In this document: piece by piece, positions 9,036-18,038 of the stretch
Layout of the letters: every line of letters begins with the position of its first letter
How positions within the stretch are numbered: the stretch's first letter is position 1
Source: Endosaccharibacter trunci
GTDB taxonomy: Bacteria > Pseudomonadota > Alphaproteobacteria > Acetobacterales > Acetobacteraceae
NCBI GenBank assembly: GCA_024515975.1
Contig: JAMSKV010000004.1
Coordinates: 186,001-250,000 of the forward strand
Direction: 5' to 3'
DNA: 64,000 nucleotides
Position numbers and translations under genes: made by a program
Notes under the pieces: model-generated
What the model was told of the DNA's origin: nothing
The model's input: the letters and a program-made list of their open reading frames with translations, nothing else
Databases searched by the model: none

Positions 9036-10151
9036 TTAGGCGAGGCCTGCCCCCGCATCCAAGAACTGGAACATGCCCTCGCCGAAGCGGGACGGCGTCT
9101 GCGCCCCCTGCCGCAGGAGCGCGGGATCGAGCGTGCCTTGGGACAGGAGATGGACAGCCAGGAAACACTGCCGGCGATGGACCACCACCGGCAGGCCGAG
9201 CCCCGCCGTACAGAACATGATGAGCATGTTGCCAGCCAGAAGCCTGAAGACAAGCCAGGGACGCACATCGGACGAGAAGCGCAAGCCACCGAGCGTCGTG
9301 CCGTCGGCGACCTGACGCAGGAAGCAGGCCTGGAAACCGCAACCGAGCAAGGTAGCGCCAATCCCGAACACCAGCAGCATCGGAACCAACAAGGGCAGGA
9401 GCAGCAGCAGCGCTTGATCCTGCCTCAACCTATCCTCCGTCTTCGTCAGAATCAGGAGCAGCCGCGCGTCGAAGTGCCACATCATCCAGCAGGCCAACGC
9501 GAACAAAAGAAGGATCGCCAGGCCCGTCACGAGCCCGGCACCATAAAGCCGCATCGCACTGCTCCGCGACGCGAAACGCTGGCTGCCGAAAAAGCTCGCG
9601 TTGATGCGCCGTTCGAACAGGCGCAGCCGGCTCCACGGCCAGAGCTGGAACAGTGTGGAGCCGACCGCCACACGGCACAGAAGCGCCTGGATGCCGTAGA
9701 CGATCATCGATCCGTTCATGCCGCCACGTATGCCACACCAGAGCGTATGGTTGAGGCGATAGCGCTGGGCCGAGAACGGCGCCCCGAAGGCGAGGACCGC
9801 CCACGCGACAACAAACGCCACCGCCGCGGCCTTTCCCAGCTGTTTCACGCCGATGCTGTTGCTTAGGCCGACGGCCACCATGACGAGCACGAAAAGGCCG
9901 AGGATGATGCCCATCGCCAGAAGGAAACCGACGAACAGCTCCGTTCCAGTACCGTCATAGTGGAAGCGTTCGCCCGCATGGGAGGTGCGCGACCAAACGT
10001 AACGCCGGATTCGGGTCACGCCCCAGAAGCGCCAGATCCCAGCCGTCACGATCGTCAGGGCGAGATTGGGCAGGAAGATCGCATAGAGTTCGGCGATCCG
10101 GCCGTCATAGCGCAGGAACGGACCCGGCTCCAGGTGTTGATCCCCGATCAT
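9036..10151 (-). CDS. DUF898 (YjgN family) polytopic membrane protein
   Basis: The 371-residue product matches DUF898 proteins. It opens with FLRYDGRIAELYAIFLPN, then LTIVTAGIWRFWGVTRIRRY and GERFHYDGTGTELFVGF, the repeated signature of the family. About six to eight hydrophobic helices follow. The start at 10151 is supported by GGGAGGGATCGGA directly upstream; a longer in-frame extension to 10550 runs antisense through the MATE gene and was rejected. E. coli YjgN is of unknown function. The pairing with an M48 protease gene recurs in other proteobacteria to my knowledge and suggests a shared envelope role. Confidence 0.85.
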   Translation of the reverse strand: MIGDQHLEPGPFLRYDGRIAELYAIFLPNLALTIVTAGIWRFWGVTRIRRYVWSRTSHAGERFHYDGTGTELFVGFLLAMGIILGLFVLVMVAVGLSNSIGVKQLGKAAAVAFVVAWAVLAFGAPFSAQRYRLNHTLWCGIRGGMNGSMIVYGIQALLCRVAVGSTLFQLWPWSRLRLFERRINASFFGSQRFASRSSAMRLYGAGLVTGLAILLLFALACWMMWHFDARLLLILTKTEDRLRQDQALLLLLPLLVPMLLVFGIGATLLGCGFQACFLRQVADGTTLGGLRFSSDVRPWLVFRLLAGNMLIMFCTAGLGLPVVVHRRQCFLAVHLLSQGTLDPALLRQGAQTPSRFGEGMFQFLDAGAGLA

Positions 10152-10222
10152 TCCGATCCCTCCCGCGCGATCCGTCCGGAAACAGAATGTTATTAATCCG
10201 GAATGGAAGCAACGCGGTTTCC

Positions 10223-11677
10223 TCACCCCCGGTCCGTCCCGTCCACCTCCGCCAGCATCCCCTCCGCCGCCTTCGCCGTTCCCGCCTGCACCGTGGGCGC
10301 TGCGCCGAACCCGGCCCGGCCGGGCTTCAACCGCCCGGTGACGATGAACGCCGTGATCACCGCAGCGGTGCCGAACACCACCCCGCCCGCCGCCTGGCCC
10401 AGCAGCACGCCGGCCGGCCCGTAGCGCATGCCGATCAGCACGAAGGGGATCGTGCCGAGCGTCGCCCGGCCCCAGTTGAAGGCGGTGGAGAGCAGCGGAA
10501 AGCCCAGATTGTTGAACGCGGCATTGGCCACGAACAGGGCGCCGACCCACAGGAAGCTCGCCACTACGAACGAGCAGAACAGATGCAGCAATTCGGCCGC
10601 CATGCCGGTGGCGTTGAACCAGACCGCGAGCTGGTTCTGCAGCAGCGCCAGCACCGCCCAGGCGACAAGCACGCAGCCCAGCACCTGCCAGAGCGACGCG
10701 CGCAGGGTTTCCCGCACACGCGGCAGCATGCCGGCGCCGAGATTCTGCGCCATGATCGGCCCGACGGAGCCGGTCAGCGCGAAGATGAAGGCGAACGCCA
10801 CCGGCGTGATGCGGTCGATGGTCGCCTGCCCGGCCACGGCCTGCAGACCGAACCGCGCCATGGCGTGGGTGACGAAGGCGCCGCCGACCGGTGTGGCCAG
10901 GTTGGTCAGGATCGCCGGCATCGCCACCGTGCCGACCCGCCGCAGATCCGCGATCGCCATCGCCGCCACCGGGCGATACAGCAGATGGTGGCGGCGCACG
11001 CCGATATAGCCCAGCAGGGCCACGGTGAAGCGCGAGGCGAGCGTGGAGATCGCCGCCCCCACCAGCCCCAGATGCAGACCCGTGCCCAGCCCCAGGATCA
11101 GCACCGGATCGAGGATCGCCGACACGGCGGCGCCCCAGAGCGTGATGGTCATCGACCGGCGCGCATCGCCCACCGCGCGCAACAGGGCGGAGAACCCCAT
11201 GGTCAGCGGCATCACGAACAGGCAGGGCGAGACGATGCGAATGAAATCGGCAGCCGCCAACGCCGTAGCGCCCCCCGCGCCCAGCCCGTGCAGGATCGGC
11301 CCGAGAAACGCCACCGTGCCGATGCCGATCAGGAACATCACCGCCGACATGCCGATCAGGGACGTGGTGGCGATGCGGCCGGCCTCCTCGTCATGCCCCG
11401 CGCCCAGAAGCCGCGACACCACGGCACCAAGACCGATCGACAGCCCGATCGAGACCGCCATCTGCACCATGCCGACCGCGCCGGTGAAGCCGATCGCCGC
11501 GGTCAGGCCCTTGTCGCCCAGACGCGAGATGTAGAACAGGTTCAACAGATCGACCACGAACAGCGCCAGAAGCCCGATCGCGCCGGAGCCGGCCATCACC
11601 GCGGTGTGGCGCATGATGGATCCGGAACAGAAGCGTGCCGGGCGGCGCTGCCCCTTCGGCGTCGGCGTGGCCTGCAT
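10223..11677 (-). CDS. MATE family efflux transporter (second of a pair)
   Basis: The 484-residue protein has about twelve hydrophobic helices and MATE features: an N-terminal half beginning near SIMRHTAVMAGSG and a second half near AIADLRRVGTVAMPAILTNL. MATE proteins export drugs or metabolites in exchange for sodium ions or protons. Its ATG overlaps the stop of the preceding MATE gene (ATGA at 11677), so it is translated in series with it. The two proteins are clearly different in sequence rather than a recent copy. The substrate is unknown. The C-terminal 40 residues are a hydrophilic tail rich in Ala and Gly. Confidence 0.88.
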   Translation of the reverse strand: MQATPTPKGQRRPARFCSGSIMRHTAVMAGSGAIGLLALFVVDLLNLFYISRLGDKGLTAAIGFTGAVGMVQMAVSIGLSIGLGAVVSRLLGAGHDEEAGRIATTSLIGMSAVMFLIGIGTVAFLGPILHGLGAGGATALAAADFIRIVSPCLFVMPLTMGFSALLRAVGDARRSMTITLWGAAVSAILDPVLILGLGTGLHLGLVGAAISTLASRFTVALLGYIGVRRHHLLYRPVAAMAIADLRRVGTVAMPAILTNLATPVGGAFVTHAMARFGLQAVAGQATIDRITPVAFAFIFALTGSVGPIMAQNLGAGMLPRVRETLRASLWQVLGCVLVAWAVLALLQNQLAVWFNATGMAAELLHLFCSFVVASFLWVGALFVANAAFNNLGFPLLSTAFNWGRATLGTIPFVLIGMRYGPAGVLLGQAAGGVVFGTAAVITAFIVTGRLKPGRAGFGAAPTVQAGTAKAAEGMLAEVDGTDRG

Positions 11678-13038
11678 CAGCGGAGCGCCGCCACCGGGCG
11701 CTTTCGCCAGTTCAGCCCGAAGAACAGCGCCTGCGCCAGCAGCATGGCGGAAAACGCGGCCGGGTAGGCGCACCACACGCCGGACAGGCCGATGCGCGCA
11801 CCGAGCAGCCACGCCACCGGCACCTCCACCAGCACGATGCAGCCGATCTGCAGCAAGGTCGGCGCCAGCACCACGCCGCTGGAGCGCATCTGACCGGACA
11901 GGATCAGCGCCGCCCCGTAGAGCACCGCGCTCCACAGGACGATGTGCAGCAAAAGTTCGGTCTCCTCGACCACCGTGCCGCGCGTCACGAACAGATGCAC
12001 GACCGGCCTGGAAAAGGCATAGGCCAGCAGCACCAGTCCCCCCGTGACGGCCAGATTGACCAGCATCCCGGTCCGCAGGATCTCGGGCAGGCGCGCGCTC
12101 CGTCCGGCCCCGATCGCCTGCGCGCTCAGGATCGTCACCGTGATGGCGATCGAGAACGCCGGAAACTGCACATAGGCCAGGATCTGGTTCACCGCGCCGT
12201 AGGCGGCCGTGGCGTCGGCGCCGAAGCGGTTCACCAGCCCGAGCAGAACCGTTTCCGCCACCGCCATCGTCACCATCTGCGCCGCCGACGGCAGGCCGAG
12301 ACGCAGCACAAGGGCCATCAAACGCCGGTTCGGCCGCATCGCGCGCAGGAACGCCAGATCGGGCGCCAACGCGCTGCCGCGCAGGCGGAGATAGACCCCC
12401 ATCGCCAGCAGGGACACGAACCAGGCCACGCCGGCCGCCGCCGCGGCGCTCGCCACCCCCATTCGCGGCAATCCGAGCCAGCCCCGGATCAGCGCCGGCG
12501 TCAGCCCGAGCGAGATCATCAGCGCCAGAAACAGGCCCCAGAGCGGCGTGGCCGTGTCGCCGATGCCGCGCAGAAGCTGCGTCACCAGCAGAAACAGAAA
12601 GATCACGGGCATGACCGCGAACATCACCGTGGCATAGGCGGTCGCCCCGGGCAGAACGGATGAGGGCGTGTCCAGGAGGCGCATGATGGCGCCGGAAAAC
12701 GGCGTCAGGCCCACCGCCATCAGCACGCCCAGAACGAGTGTGGTGAAGACGGTCGTGGCGGCGATGGCCCGCACGCGATCGCGGTCGCCCGCGCCCCAGG
12801 CCTGGCCCAACAGGACGGACGCCCCCGCGCCCAGACCCAGGATGAGCGCCATGAAGAAGAACAGCACCGGGAAAAACACGCTGCTGGCGGCGAGCGCATC
12901 CGTGCCGATCATCTGGCCCAGATAGATGTTGTTCACCGTGCCGGACAAAGCCTGCAGCACATTGCTCAGCATCATCGGGCCGAGAAACCCCATGAACTGC
13001 AGCCAGAGCGGGCGGGACGGATCATGGCGCGACGGCAT
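11677..13038 (-). CDS. MATE family efflux transporter (first of a pair)
   Basis: The 453-residue product has the MATE architecture of twelve membrane helices in two bundles. Conserved stretches include LSGTVNNIYLGQMIGTDALA near the N-terminus and FGADATAAYGAVNQILAYVQ in the second half, where MATE proteins have an Ala-rich turn. I placed the start at ATG 13038 because upstream residues are antisense to queA and unlike a transporter. It is divergent from queA, 99 bases apart. With the overlapping downstream copy it could form a two-gene export unit for a metabolite or toxic compound. Confidence 0.87.
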   Translation of the reverse strand: MPSRHDPSRPLWLQFMGFLGPMMLSNVLQALSGTVNNIYLGQMIGTDALAASSVFFPVLFFFMALILGLGAGASVLLGQAWGAGDRDRVRAIAATTVFTTLVLGVLMAVGLTPFSGAIMRLLDTPSSVLPGATAYATVMFAVMPVIFLFLLVTQLLRGIGDTATPLWGLFLALMISLGLTPALIRGWLGLPRMGVASAAAAAGVAWFVSLLAMGVYLRLRGSALAPDLAFLRAMRPNRRLMALVLRLGLPSAAQMVTMAVAETVLLGLVNRFGADATAAYGAVNQILAYVQFPAFSIAITVTILSAQAIGAGRSARLPEILRTGMLVNLAVTGGLVLLAYAFSRPVVHLFVTRGTVVEETELLLHIVLWSAVLYGAALILSGQMRSSGVVLAPTLLQIGCIVLVEVPVAWLLGARIGLSGVWCAYPAAFSAMLLAQALFFGLNWRKRPVAALR

Positions 13039-13137
13039 CAAGGGCTTGTCAGACCATAGAAGCGCCGTTCGCGCCAGCGCGCACGACGCCCGAAACGCTG
13101 GCCGATCCCGCCTTGCTCCGTTAAATCCCGCCGCACC

Positions 13138-14181
13138 ATGGTTCTGCTCGCCGCCGATTTCGATTTCGACCTGCCCCCGGAGCGCATCGCCCACGCCCCG
13201 GCGCGCCCGCGCGAAAGCGCGCGCCTCCTGGATGTGCGCACTGCCGGCCTGTTCGACCGCAGCGTCGCCGAGTTGCCGTCGCTGTTGCGACCGGGCGACC
13301 TGCTGGTAGCCAACGACACCCGGGTGATCCCGGCGCAGCTGGCCGCCCTGCGCGGCGAGGCGCGCATCGGCATCACCCTGGACCGCGTCCTGCCGGACGG
13401 AAGCTGGCATGCCCTGGTGCGCAATGCCCGGCGCCTGCGCGTCGGCGACACGCTGCGCTTTCCCGGCAGCGAGACCACGGCCGAGGTGCTCGCTCTGGAG
13501 GAGGGCGGCGGTGCCACGCTGCGCTTCGCGTCGGAGGGCGAGGATTTCGACCGCTTCCTGCGCGAGGCCGGCCGCCTGGCGCTGCCGCCCTATATTGCCC
13601 GCCCGGACGGCCCGACCGAGGCCGACAAGAGCGACTACCAGACCGTGTTCGCCACCCATGACGGCGCCGTGGCCGCGCCCACCGCCGGGCTGCATTTCAC
13701 GCCCGCCTTGCTGGCGGAAGCGGCGGCGCGCGGCATCGAACTCGCGACCGTCACCCTCCATGTCGGCGCCGGAACCTTCCTGCCGATGCGCGCCGATGCC
13801 GTGTCCGATCACCGGATGCACCCCGAGCGCGGCATTCTGGGTGCGGAAGCGGCGTCGGCGATCAACCGCACCCGCGCCGAAGGCGGCCGCGTGGTGGCGA
13901 TCGGCACCACCGCGCTGCGCCTGCTCGAAAGCGCCGTGGACGAGACCGGCATCGTGCATCCGTTCGACCGCGAGACCAGCCTGTTCATCCTGCCAGGGCA
14001 CCGCTTCCGCGCCGTGGACATGCTGCTCACCAATTTCCATTTGCCGCGCTCGACCCTGTTCATGCTGGTCTGCGCCTTCGCCGGCACCGCGCGGATGAAG
14101 AGCGCCTACGCGCATGCGGTGGCGGAGGGGTATCGGTTTTATTCGTTCGGGGATGCGTGTTTGCTGGAGCGGTCGTCATGA
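13138..14181 (+). CDS. queA: S-adenosylmethionine:tRNA ribosyltransferase-isomerase QueA
   Basis: QueA transfers the ribosyl part of SAM to 7-aminomethyl-7-deazaguanine in tRNA, giving epoxyqueuosine. The 347-residue product has the expected motifs: [16 protein letters not shown] at the N-terminus, [12 protein letters not shown], the APTAGLHFT loop, [15 protein letters not shown], and [21 protein letters not shown] near the end. Length is normal. It leads a queuosine block with tgt and queG. An AT-rich repeat fills the 118 bases to tgt, so transcription of the block may be affected by this insertion. Confidence 0.96.
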   Translation: MVLLAADFDFDLPPERIAHAPARPRESARLLDVRTAGLFDRSVAELPSLLRPGDLLVANDTRVIPAQLAALRGEARIGITLDRVLPDGSWHALVRNARRLRVGDTLRFPGSETTAEVLALEEGGGATLRFASEGEDFDRFLREAGRLALPPYIARPDGPTEADKSDYQTVFATHDGAVAAPTAGLHFTPALLAEAAARGIELATVTLHVGAGTFLPMRADAVSDHRMHPERGILGAEAASAINRTRAEGGRVVAIGTTALRLLESAVDETGIVHPFDRETSLFILPGHRFRAVDMLLTNFHLPRSTLFMLVCAFAGTARMKSAYAHAVAEGYRFYSFGDACLLERSS

Positions 14182-14300
14182 AGGATGTTCTTTTTTGTAA
14201 AAAAGAACCAAAAAACTTTGATCCGTTTGCAGCGGAAACTGCCCGCACGGTACAGACCAAACAGATAAAATCTTTTTGCTTCTTTTTCTTCAGAAAAAGA
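14180..14300 (+). repeat. Bipartite AT-rich hairpin repeat, copy 1
   Basis: The spacer between queA and tgt is far poorer in GC than its surroundings. It begins AAGGATGTTCTTTTTTG, whose inverted partner AAAAAAGAAC follows at once, giving a hairpin. It ends with a second hairpin, CTTTTTCTTCAGAAAAAG. Between them lie imperfect inverted arms around TTTGATCCGTTTG and CAAACAGATAAAA with a variable centre. The same order of elements is found in reverse orientation at 53.33 kb. The right hairpin reaches the tgt start codon. Confidence 0.8.
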
Positions 14301-15424
14301 TGAGCGCTTTCTTCTGGCAGCGTGAAGCCGCCGACGGCGCCGCCCGCGCCGGCACCCTCCACACGGCGCACGGCCCGGTGCAGACGCCCACCTTCATGCC
14401 GGTCGGCACCGCCGGCACCGTGAAGGCGATGACCGCGGACGCGGTACGCTCCACCGGCGCCGGCATCGTGCTCGGCAACACCTATCATCTGATGCTGCGC
14501 CCCGGCGCCGAGCGGGTCCGCGCCCTGGGCGGGCTGCACCGCTTCATGGACTGGCCCGGCCCGATCCTGACCGATTCCGGCGGCTTCCAGGTGATGTCGC
14601 TCGGCGCGCTTCGCAAGCTCGACCAGGACGGCGTCACCTTCGCCTCGCATATCGACGGCTCCAAGCACCGCCTCACCCCGGAGCGCTCGACGGAGATCCA
14701 GCATGCGCTGGATGCCACCATCACCATGTGCTTCGACGAGTGCCCGGCCCTGCCCGCCTCGGTCGAGACCATCGCCGCCTCCATGCGCCTGTCCATGCGC
14801 TGGGCGGCGCGGTCGCGCGAAGCCTTCGTGCCGCGCGAGGGCTACGCCCAGTTCGGCATCGTCCAGGGTGGTGTTGAGCAAGAACTGCGCGCGGAGAGCG
14901 TGCGCGCCCTCACCGGGATCGGCTTCGAGGGCTACGCGGTGGGCGGGCTGGCGGTCGGCGAAGGCCAGGCGCTGATGTTTTCCACGCTCGACACCACCGT
15001 GCCGCTGCTGCCGGGCGACAAGCCGCGCTATCTGATGGGCGTCGGCACGCCGGACGATCTTCTGGGCGGCGTGCAGCGCGGAATCGACATGTTCGATTGC
15101 GTGATGCCGACACGCGCCGGCCGCACCGCGCGCGCCTATACCGCCTTCGGCACGCTCAATCTCCGCAACGCCCGCCACGCCGGGGATACCCGCCCGATCC
15201 AGGACGGATGCCCCTGTCCGGCCTGCACGCGGCACACGCGCGCCTATCTGCATCACCTGTTCCGGGCCGACGAGATTCTCGGGCCGATGCTGCTGACCTG
15301 GCACAACCTGACCTACTACCAGTCGCTGATGCGCGGCATCCGCACCGCCATCACCGAGAGCCGCCTGGAAGCACACGCCGCGGAGCTGCGCGCCGCCTGG
15401 GCCGGGGGCGACCCGCCGCCATGA
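14300..15424 (+). CDS. tgt: tRNA-guanine transglycosylase
   Basis: Tgt exchanges guanine 34 of GUN-anticodon tRNAs for preQ1. The 374-residue protein shows [13 protein letters not shown], with the catalytic aspartate, and the GIVQGGV segment. The second aspartate lies in [18 protein letters not shown]. The zinc site follows, [17 protein letters not shown], with three cysteines and a histidine. I chose the ATG at 14300 ([10 protein letters not shown]); eight extra in-frame residues upstream would be encoded by the repeat. Its stop overlaps the queG start (ATGA). Its ribosome site is provided by repeat-derived AT-rich sequence and is weak. Confidence 0.96.
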   Translation: MSAFFWQREAADGAARAGTLHTAHGPVQTPTFMPVGTAGTVKAMTADAVRSTGAGIVLGNTYHLMLRPGAERVRALGGLHRFMDWPGPILTDSGGFQVMSLGALRKLDQDGVTFASHIDGSKHRLTPERSTEIQHALDATITMCFDECPALPASVETIAASMRLSMRWAARSREAFVPREGYAQFGIVQGGVEQELRAESVRALTGIGFEGYAVGGLAVGEGQALMFSTLDTTVPLLPGDKPRYLMGVGTPDDLLGGVQRGIDMFDCVMPTRAGRTARAYTAFGTLNLRNARHAGDTRPIQDGCPCPACTRHTRAYLHHLFRADEILGPMLLTWHNLTYYQSLMRGIRTAITESRLEAHAAELRAAWAGGDPPP

Positions 15425-16569
15425 CCGGAGCGCCGGAGCAAGCAGGCGAGCCGTCCGACGCGACCCCCGCCATAGGCGGCAACCAGCCCGCCCCGCCCAC
15501 GCTCCGCTCCGGCGCGCCCGGCCCCGCCGATGCCGACACCCTGGCCGCCCGCATCCGCGCCCATGCCTTCGCGCTCGGTTTCGACGCGTTCGGCATCACC
15601 GATGCCGCCCTGGGCCCGGAGGCGCGGACCCGACTGATCGATTTCCTGGACTCCGGCCATCACGGCGAGATGGGCTGGCTTGCGGAGCGGGTGGAGCAGC
15701 GCAGCGACCCGCGCGCATTGTGGCCGGAAGCACGGTCGGTGATCGCTCTCGGCCTGTCCTATGCGCCGAAGGAGGACCCGCGATCGCTGCAGGCCCTGCG
15801 CGATCGCGGCGCGATCTCGGTCTATGCCCGCAACCGCGACTACCACGACGTGGTGAAGGGCATGCTGAAGCATCTGGCCCAGTTCGTGGTGAAGCAGGGC
15901 GGCGGCGGAGTGAAGGTGTTCGTCGATACCGCCCCGGTGATGGAGAAGCCGCTCGCTGCCCGCGCCGGCCTCGGCTGGCAGGGCAAGCACACCAATCTCC
16001 TGTCGCGCCAGCACGGCTCCTGGCTGTTCCTGGGCGAGATCTACACCACGCTCTCCCTCCCCCAATCGGCGATTCCCGCGGGAAGCTGCGGCTCCTGCAC
16101 CGCCTGCCTGTCCGCCTGCCCCACCGATGCCTTCCCGGCGCCCTACCGCCTCGATGCCACGCGCTGCATCTCCTATCTGACCATCGAGCACGCCGGCCCG
16201 ATCCCGGATGCGCTCCGCCCGGCGATGGGCAACCGCATCTATGGCTGCGACGATTGCCTGGCCGTGTGTCCCTGGAACCGCTTCGCCGTCGCCGGCCATA
16301 CCGCCAAGCTCCAGGCACGGGCCGAGCTTAACGCGCCCTCCCTGGCGGAGCTGGCCGCGCTGGACGATGCCGCCTTTCGCAGCCTGTTCTCCGGCTCGCC
16401 GGTCAAGCGCATCGGCCGCAACCGCTTCGTCCGCAACGTGGCGATCGCCATCGGCAATTCCGGCGAGGGGGCGCTGCTGCCCTCCGTGCGGGCGCTGGCG
16501 GCCGACGCCGATCCGGTGGTGGCGGAAGCGGCAGGCTGGGCCTGCGCGCGTCTGGAGGCCGGGTCGTGA
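15421..16569 (+). CDS. queG: Epoxyqueuosine reductase QueG
   Basis: QueG uses cobalamin and two 4Fe-4S clusters to reduce epoxyqueuosine to queuosine in tRNA. The 382-residue product has a first cluster motif at Cys223, Cys226, Cys229 and Cys233 ([12 protein letters not shown]) and a second motif with Cys276, Cys279 and Cys283 ([11 protein letters not shown]). The segment [21 protein letters not shown] is family-specific. A C-terminal HEAT-like part ([16 protein letters not shown]) is present. The first 40 residues form a variable Pro/Ala-rich leader. Its start overlaps the tgt stop, and its stop overlaps the start of the ribbon-helix-helix gene. Confidence 0.95.
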   Translation: MTGAPEQAGEPSDATPAIGGNQPAPPTLRSGAPGPADADTLAARIRAHAFALGFDAFGITDAALGPEARTRLIDFLDSGHHGEMGWLAERVEQRSDPRALWPEARSVIALGLSYAPKEDPRSLQALRDRGAISVYARNRDYHDVVKGMLKHLAQFVVKQGGGGVKVFVDTAPVMEKPLAARAGLGWQGKHTNLLSRQHGSWLFLGEIYTTLSLPQSAIPAGSCGSCTACLSACPTDAFPAPYRLDATRCISYLTIEHAGPIPDALRPAMGNRIYGCDDCLAVCPWNRFAVAGHTAKLQARAELNAPSLAELAALDDAAFRSLFSGSPVKRIGRNRFVRNVAIAIGNSGEGALLPSVRALAADADPVVAEAAGWACARLEAGS

Positions 16570-16823
16570 GCGCGCCGCGCGCGATGAGCAAACGCAGCCT
16601 GGTCCTGTCCGGCCATGGCACCAGCGTCGCGCTGGAACCGGAATTCTGGCACGCCCTGGAACGCATCGCCGGCGAGGGCGGCGAGACCCTGCCGCAGCTG
16701 GTGGAACGGGTGGACTCCGCCCGCGATCCGGCCCGGAGCCTGGCTTCCGCGCTGCGCGTCCTGGCATTGCGGGAAACCGAGAAAAAAATCGTGCCGCCGT
16801 CCGCGTCGTTTACCGCGGATTAA
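16566..16823 (+). CDS. Ribbon-helix-helix domain protein
   Basis: The 85-residue product fits the short RHH_4-type DNA-binding proteins of alphaproteobacteria. It has [18 protein letters not shown], then [21 protein letters not shown], and [12 protein letters not shown] near the end, matching the beta-strand and two-helix layout. The GTG start overlaps the queG stop and has GGAGG seven bases upstream; an ATG at 16584 is a second option. A regulatory role is inferred from the fold. Its position at the end of the queuosine block may be chance, since this family occurs in many contexts. Confidence 0.8.
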   Translation: MSAPRAMSKRSLVLSGHGTSVALEPEFWHALERIAGEGGETLPQLVERVDSARDPARSLASALRVLALRETEKKIVPPSASFTAD

Positions 16824-16889
16824 GGGTTGGGGAGTCATCGTGCTCGTGTCGGCACCAGAACGACAGCCGAAAGCACGAGGAAGAATTCC

Positions 16890-17069
16890 ATGGCTCCCAT
16901 TCGCACCCAGAACGGCACCGCGCGCGGCACGGACCCGGTCAGCCCGCTGATGCTGTCCCACCAGCTCCTGTCCCTGGCCGAGGAAGCGCATCGCGCCGGC
17001 CTGCCGCGTAGCGCCTCCCGGCTGCTGCGTCTTGCCCATTCGGTCTGCAACGACGGGCCGCATCGCTGA
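16890..17069 (+). CDS. Small hypothetical protein, 59 residues
   Basis: The frame starts at ATG 16890 with AGGAAG eight bases upstream. The product starts MAPIRTQNGTARGTDP and has a helical region, SHQLLSLAEEAHRAGLP followed by SASRLLRLAHSV, which could be an amphipathic helical hairpin. No membrane segment or signal is present. I do not recognise the family. The ribosome site and helical content support a real gene. Confidence 0.6.
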   Translation: MAPIRTQNGTARGTDPVSPLMLSHQLLSLAEEAHRAGLPRSASRLLRLAHSVCNDGPHR

Positions 17070-17191
17070 TCGAGCGGGTTCCCCGGCGTCGCACCGGCGG
17101 CGCCGGTCTGTTCTTTAGCCATCGAACCCAGGCCGCCGTCGCGCCGTTTTCGCCCGGAGCCCAATCGCTGGGCATGTGATACAGGCAGGAC

Positions 17192-18034
17192 ATGGCGATC
17201 TGGGGCAAGCTGTTCGGCGGGGTGACGGGCGCGATGATGGGCGGCCCGATCGGGGCCGTGATCGGGGCCGCGCTGGGTCATGCGGCCGATCGCGGCTCCC
17301 TGCTCGATCCGCCGCCGGGGCAGTGGGGCGCCTGGGGCGGTACCGGCTTCCTCGGCACCGATCCGCGCAACCGGGCGGCGGCCGATCCCAACAACGCCGC
17401 GCTGCGTCTCGCCGCCAAGATGGCGGCGCTGACCGGCAAGCGCGACCAGCTCTTCGCCCTGGCGGTGGTGGTTCTCTCGGCCAAGCTGGCCAAAAGCGAT
17501 GCACCCGTGAACCGGCAGGAGATCGACGCCTTCAAGCGCAATTTCGGCATCCCGCCCGAGAACGCACGCGAGATCGGCCGCCTGTTCGACCAGGCCCGCA
17601 CCCGCACCGACGATTTCCTTCCCTTCGCCGAGGAGCTGGCGCGCGCCTTCTCCGACCAGCCCGCCACGCTGGAGAACGCCCTTTCGGCCTTGTTCGCGAT
17701 CGCGCGCGCCGATGGACCGGTCAACGACAAGGAGATGGCGTTCCTCCAGGCGGTCAACCGCGCCTTCGGCCTTGGCCCGGGCGCCTGGGACCGCGCCGAG
17801 AATGGCGGGGCGCGGCCGTCGCCGAACGAGCCCGACGCCTATTCCGTCCTGGGAATTGGCCGCCGCGCCACGGACGAGGAGGTGCGCGCCGTGTGGCGCC
17901 GCCTGATGCGCGAGAACCATCCGGATTCGATGGCCTCGCGCGGCGCCAGCGTCGCGGAGATCGCCGGCGCATCGGAAAAGGTCGCGCGGATCAACGCGGC
18001 CTGGGACAGGATCAAACGCGATCGCGGGCTGTGA
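17192..18034 (+). CDS. TerB and J-domain protein, DjlA-like
   Basis: The 280-residue product begins with a glycine-rich hydrophobic segment (residues 1-30, GGVTGAMMGGPIGAVIGAALG), which may insert in the membrane. A TerB-like helical domain follows at about residues 75-195, with the paired acidic helices LFALAVVVLSAKLAKSD and ALSALFAIARADGPVND. A C-terminal J domain (about 208-280) carries the HPD motif in RENHPDSM. This order matches DjlA, a co-chaperone that stimulates DnaK at the inner membrane. The start at ATG 17192 gives the expected glycine-rich N-terminus. Confidence 0.87.
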   Translation: MAIWGKLFGGVTGAMMGGPIGAVIGAALGHAADRGSLLDPPPGQWGAWGGTGFLGTDPRNRAAADPNNAALRLAAKMAALTGKRDQLFALAVVVLSAKLAKSDAPVNRQEIDAFKRNFGIPPENAREIGRLFDQARTRTDDFLPFAEELARAFSDQPATLENALSALFAIARADGPVNDKEMAFLQAVNRAFGLGPGAWDRAENGGARPSPNEPDAYSVLGIGRRATDEEVRAVWRRLMRENHPDSMASRGASVAEIAGASEKVARINAAWDRIKRDRGL

Positions 18035-18038
18035 TCCC

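Noticed and set aside
10187-11767. A 526-codon plus-strand frame across a MATE gene
   Set aside because: The translation is Arg/Gln/His-rich without a fold, and the opposite strand encodes a clear twelve-helix transporter.
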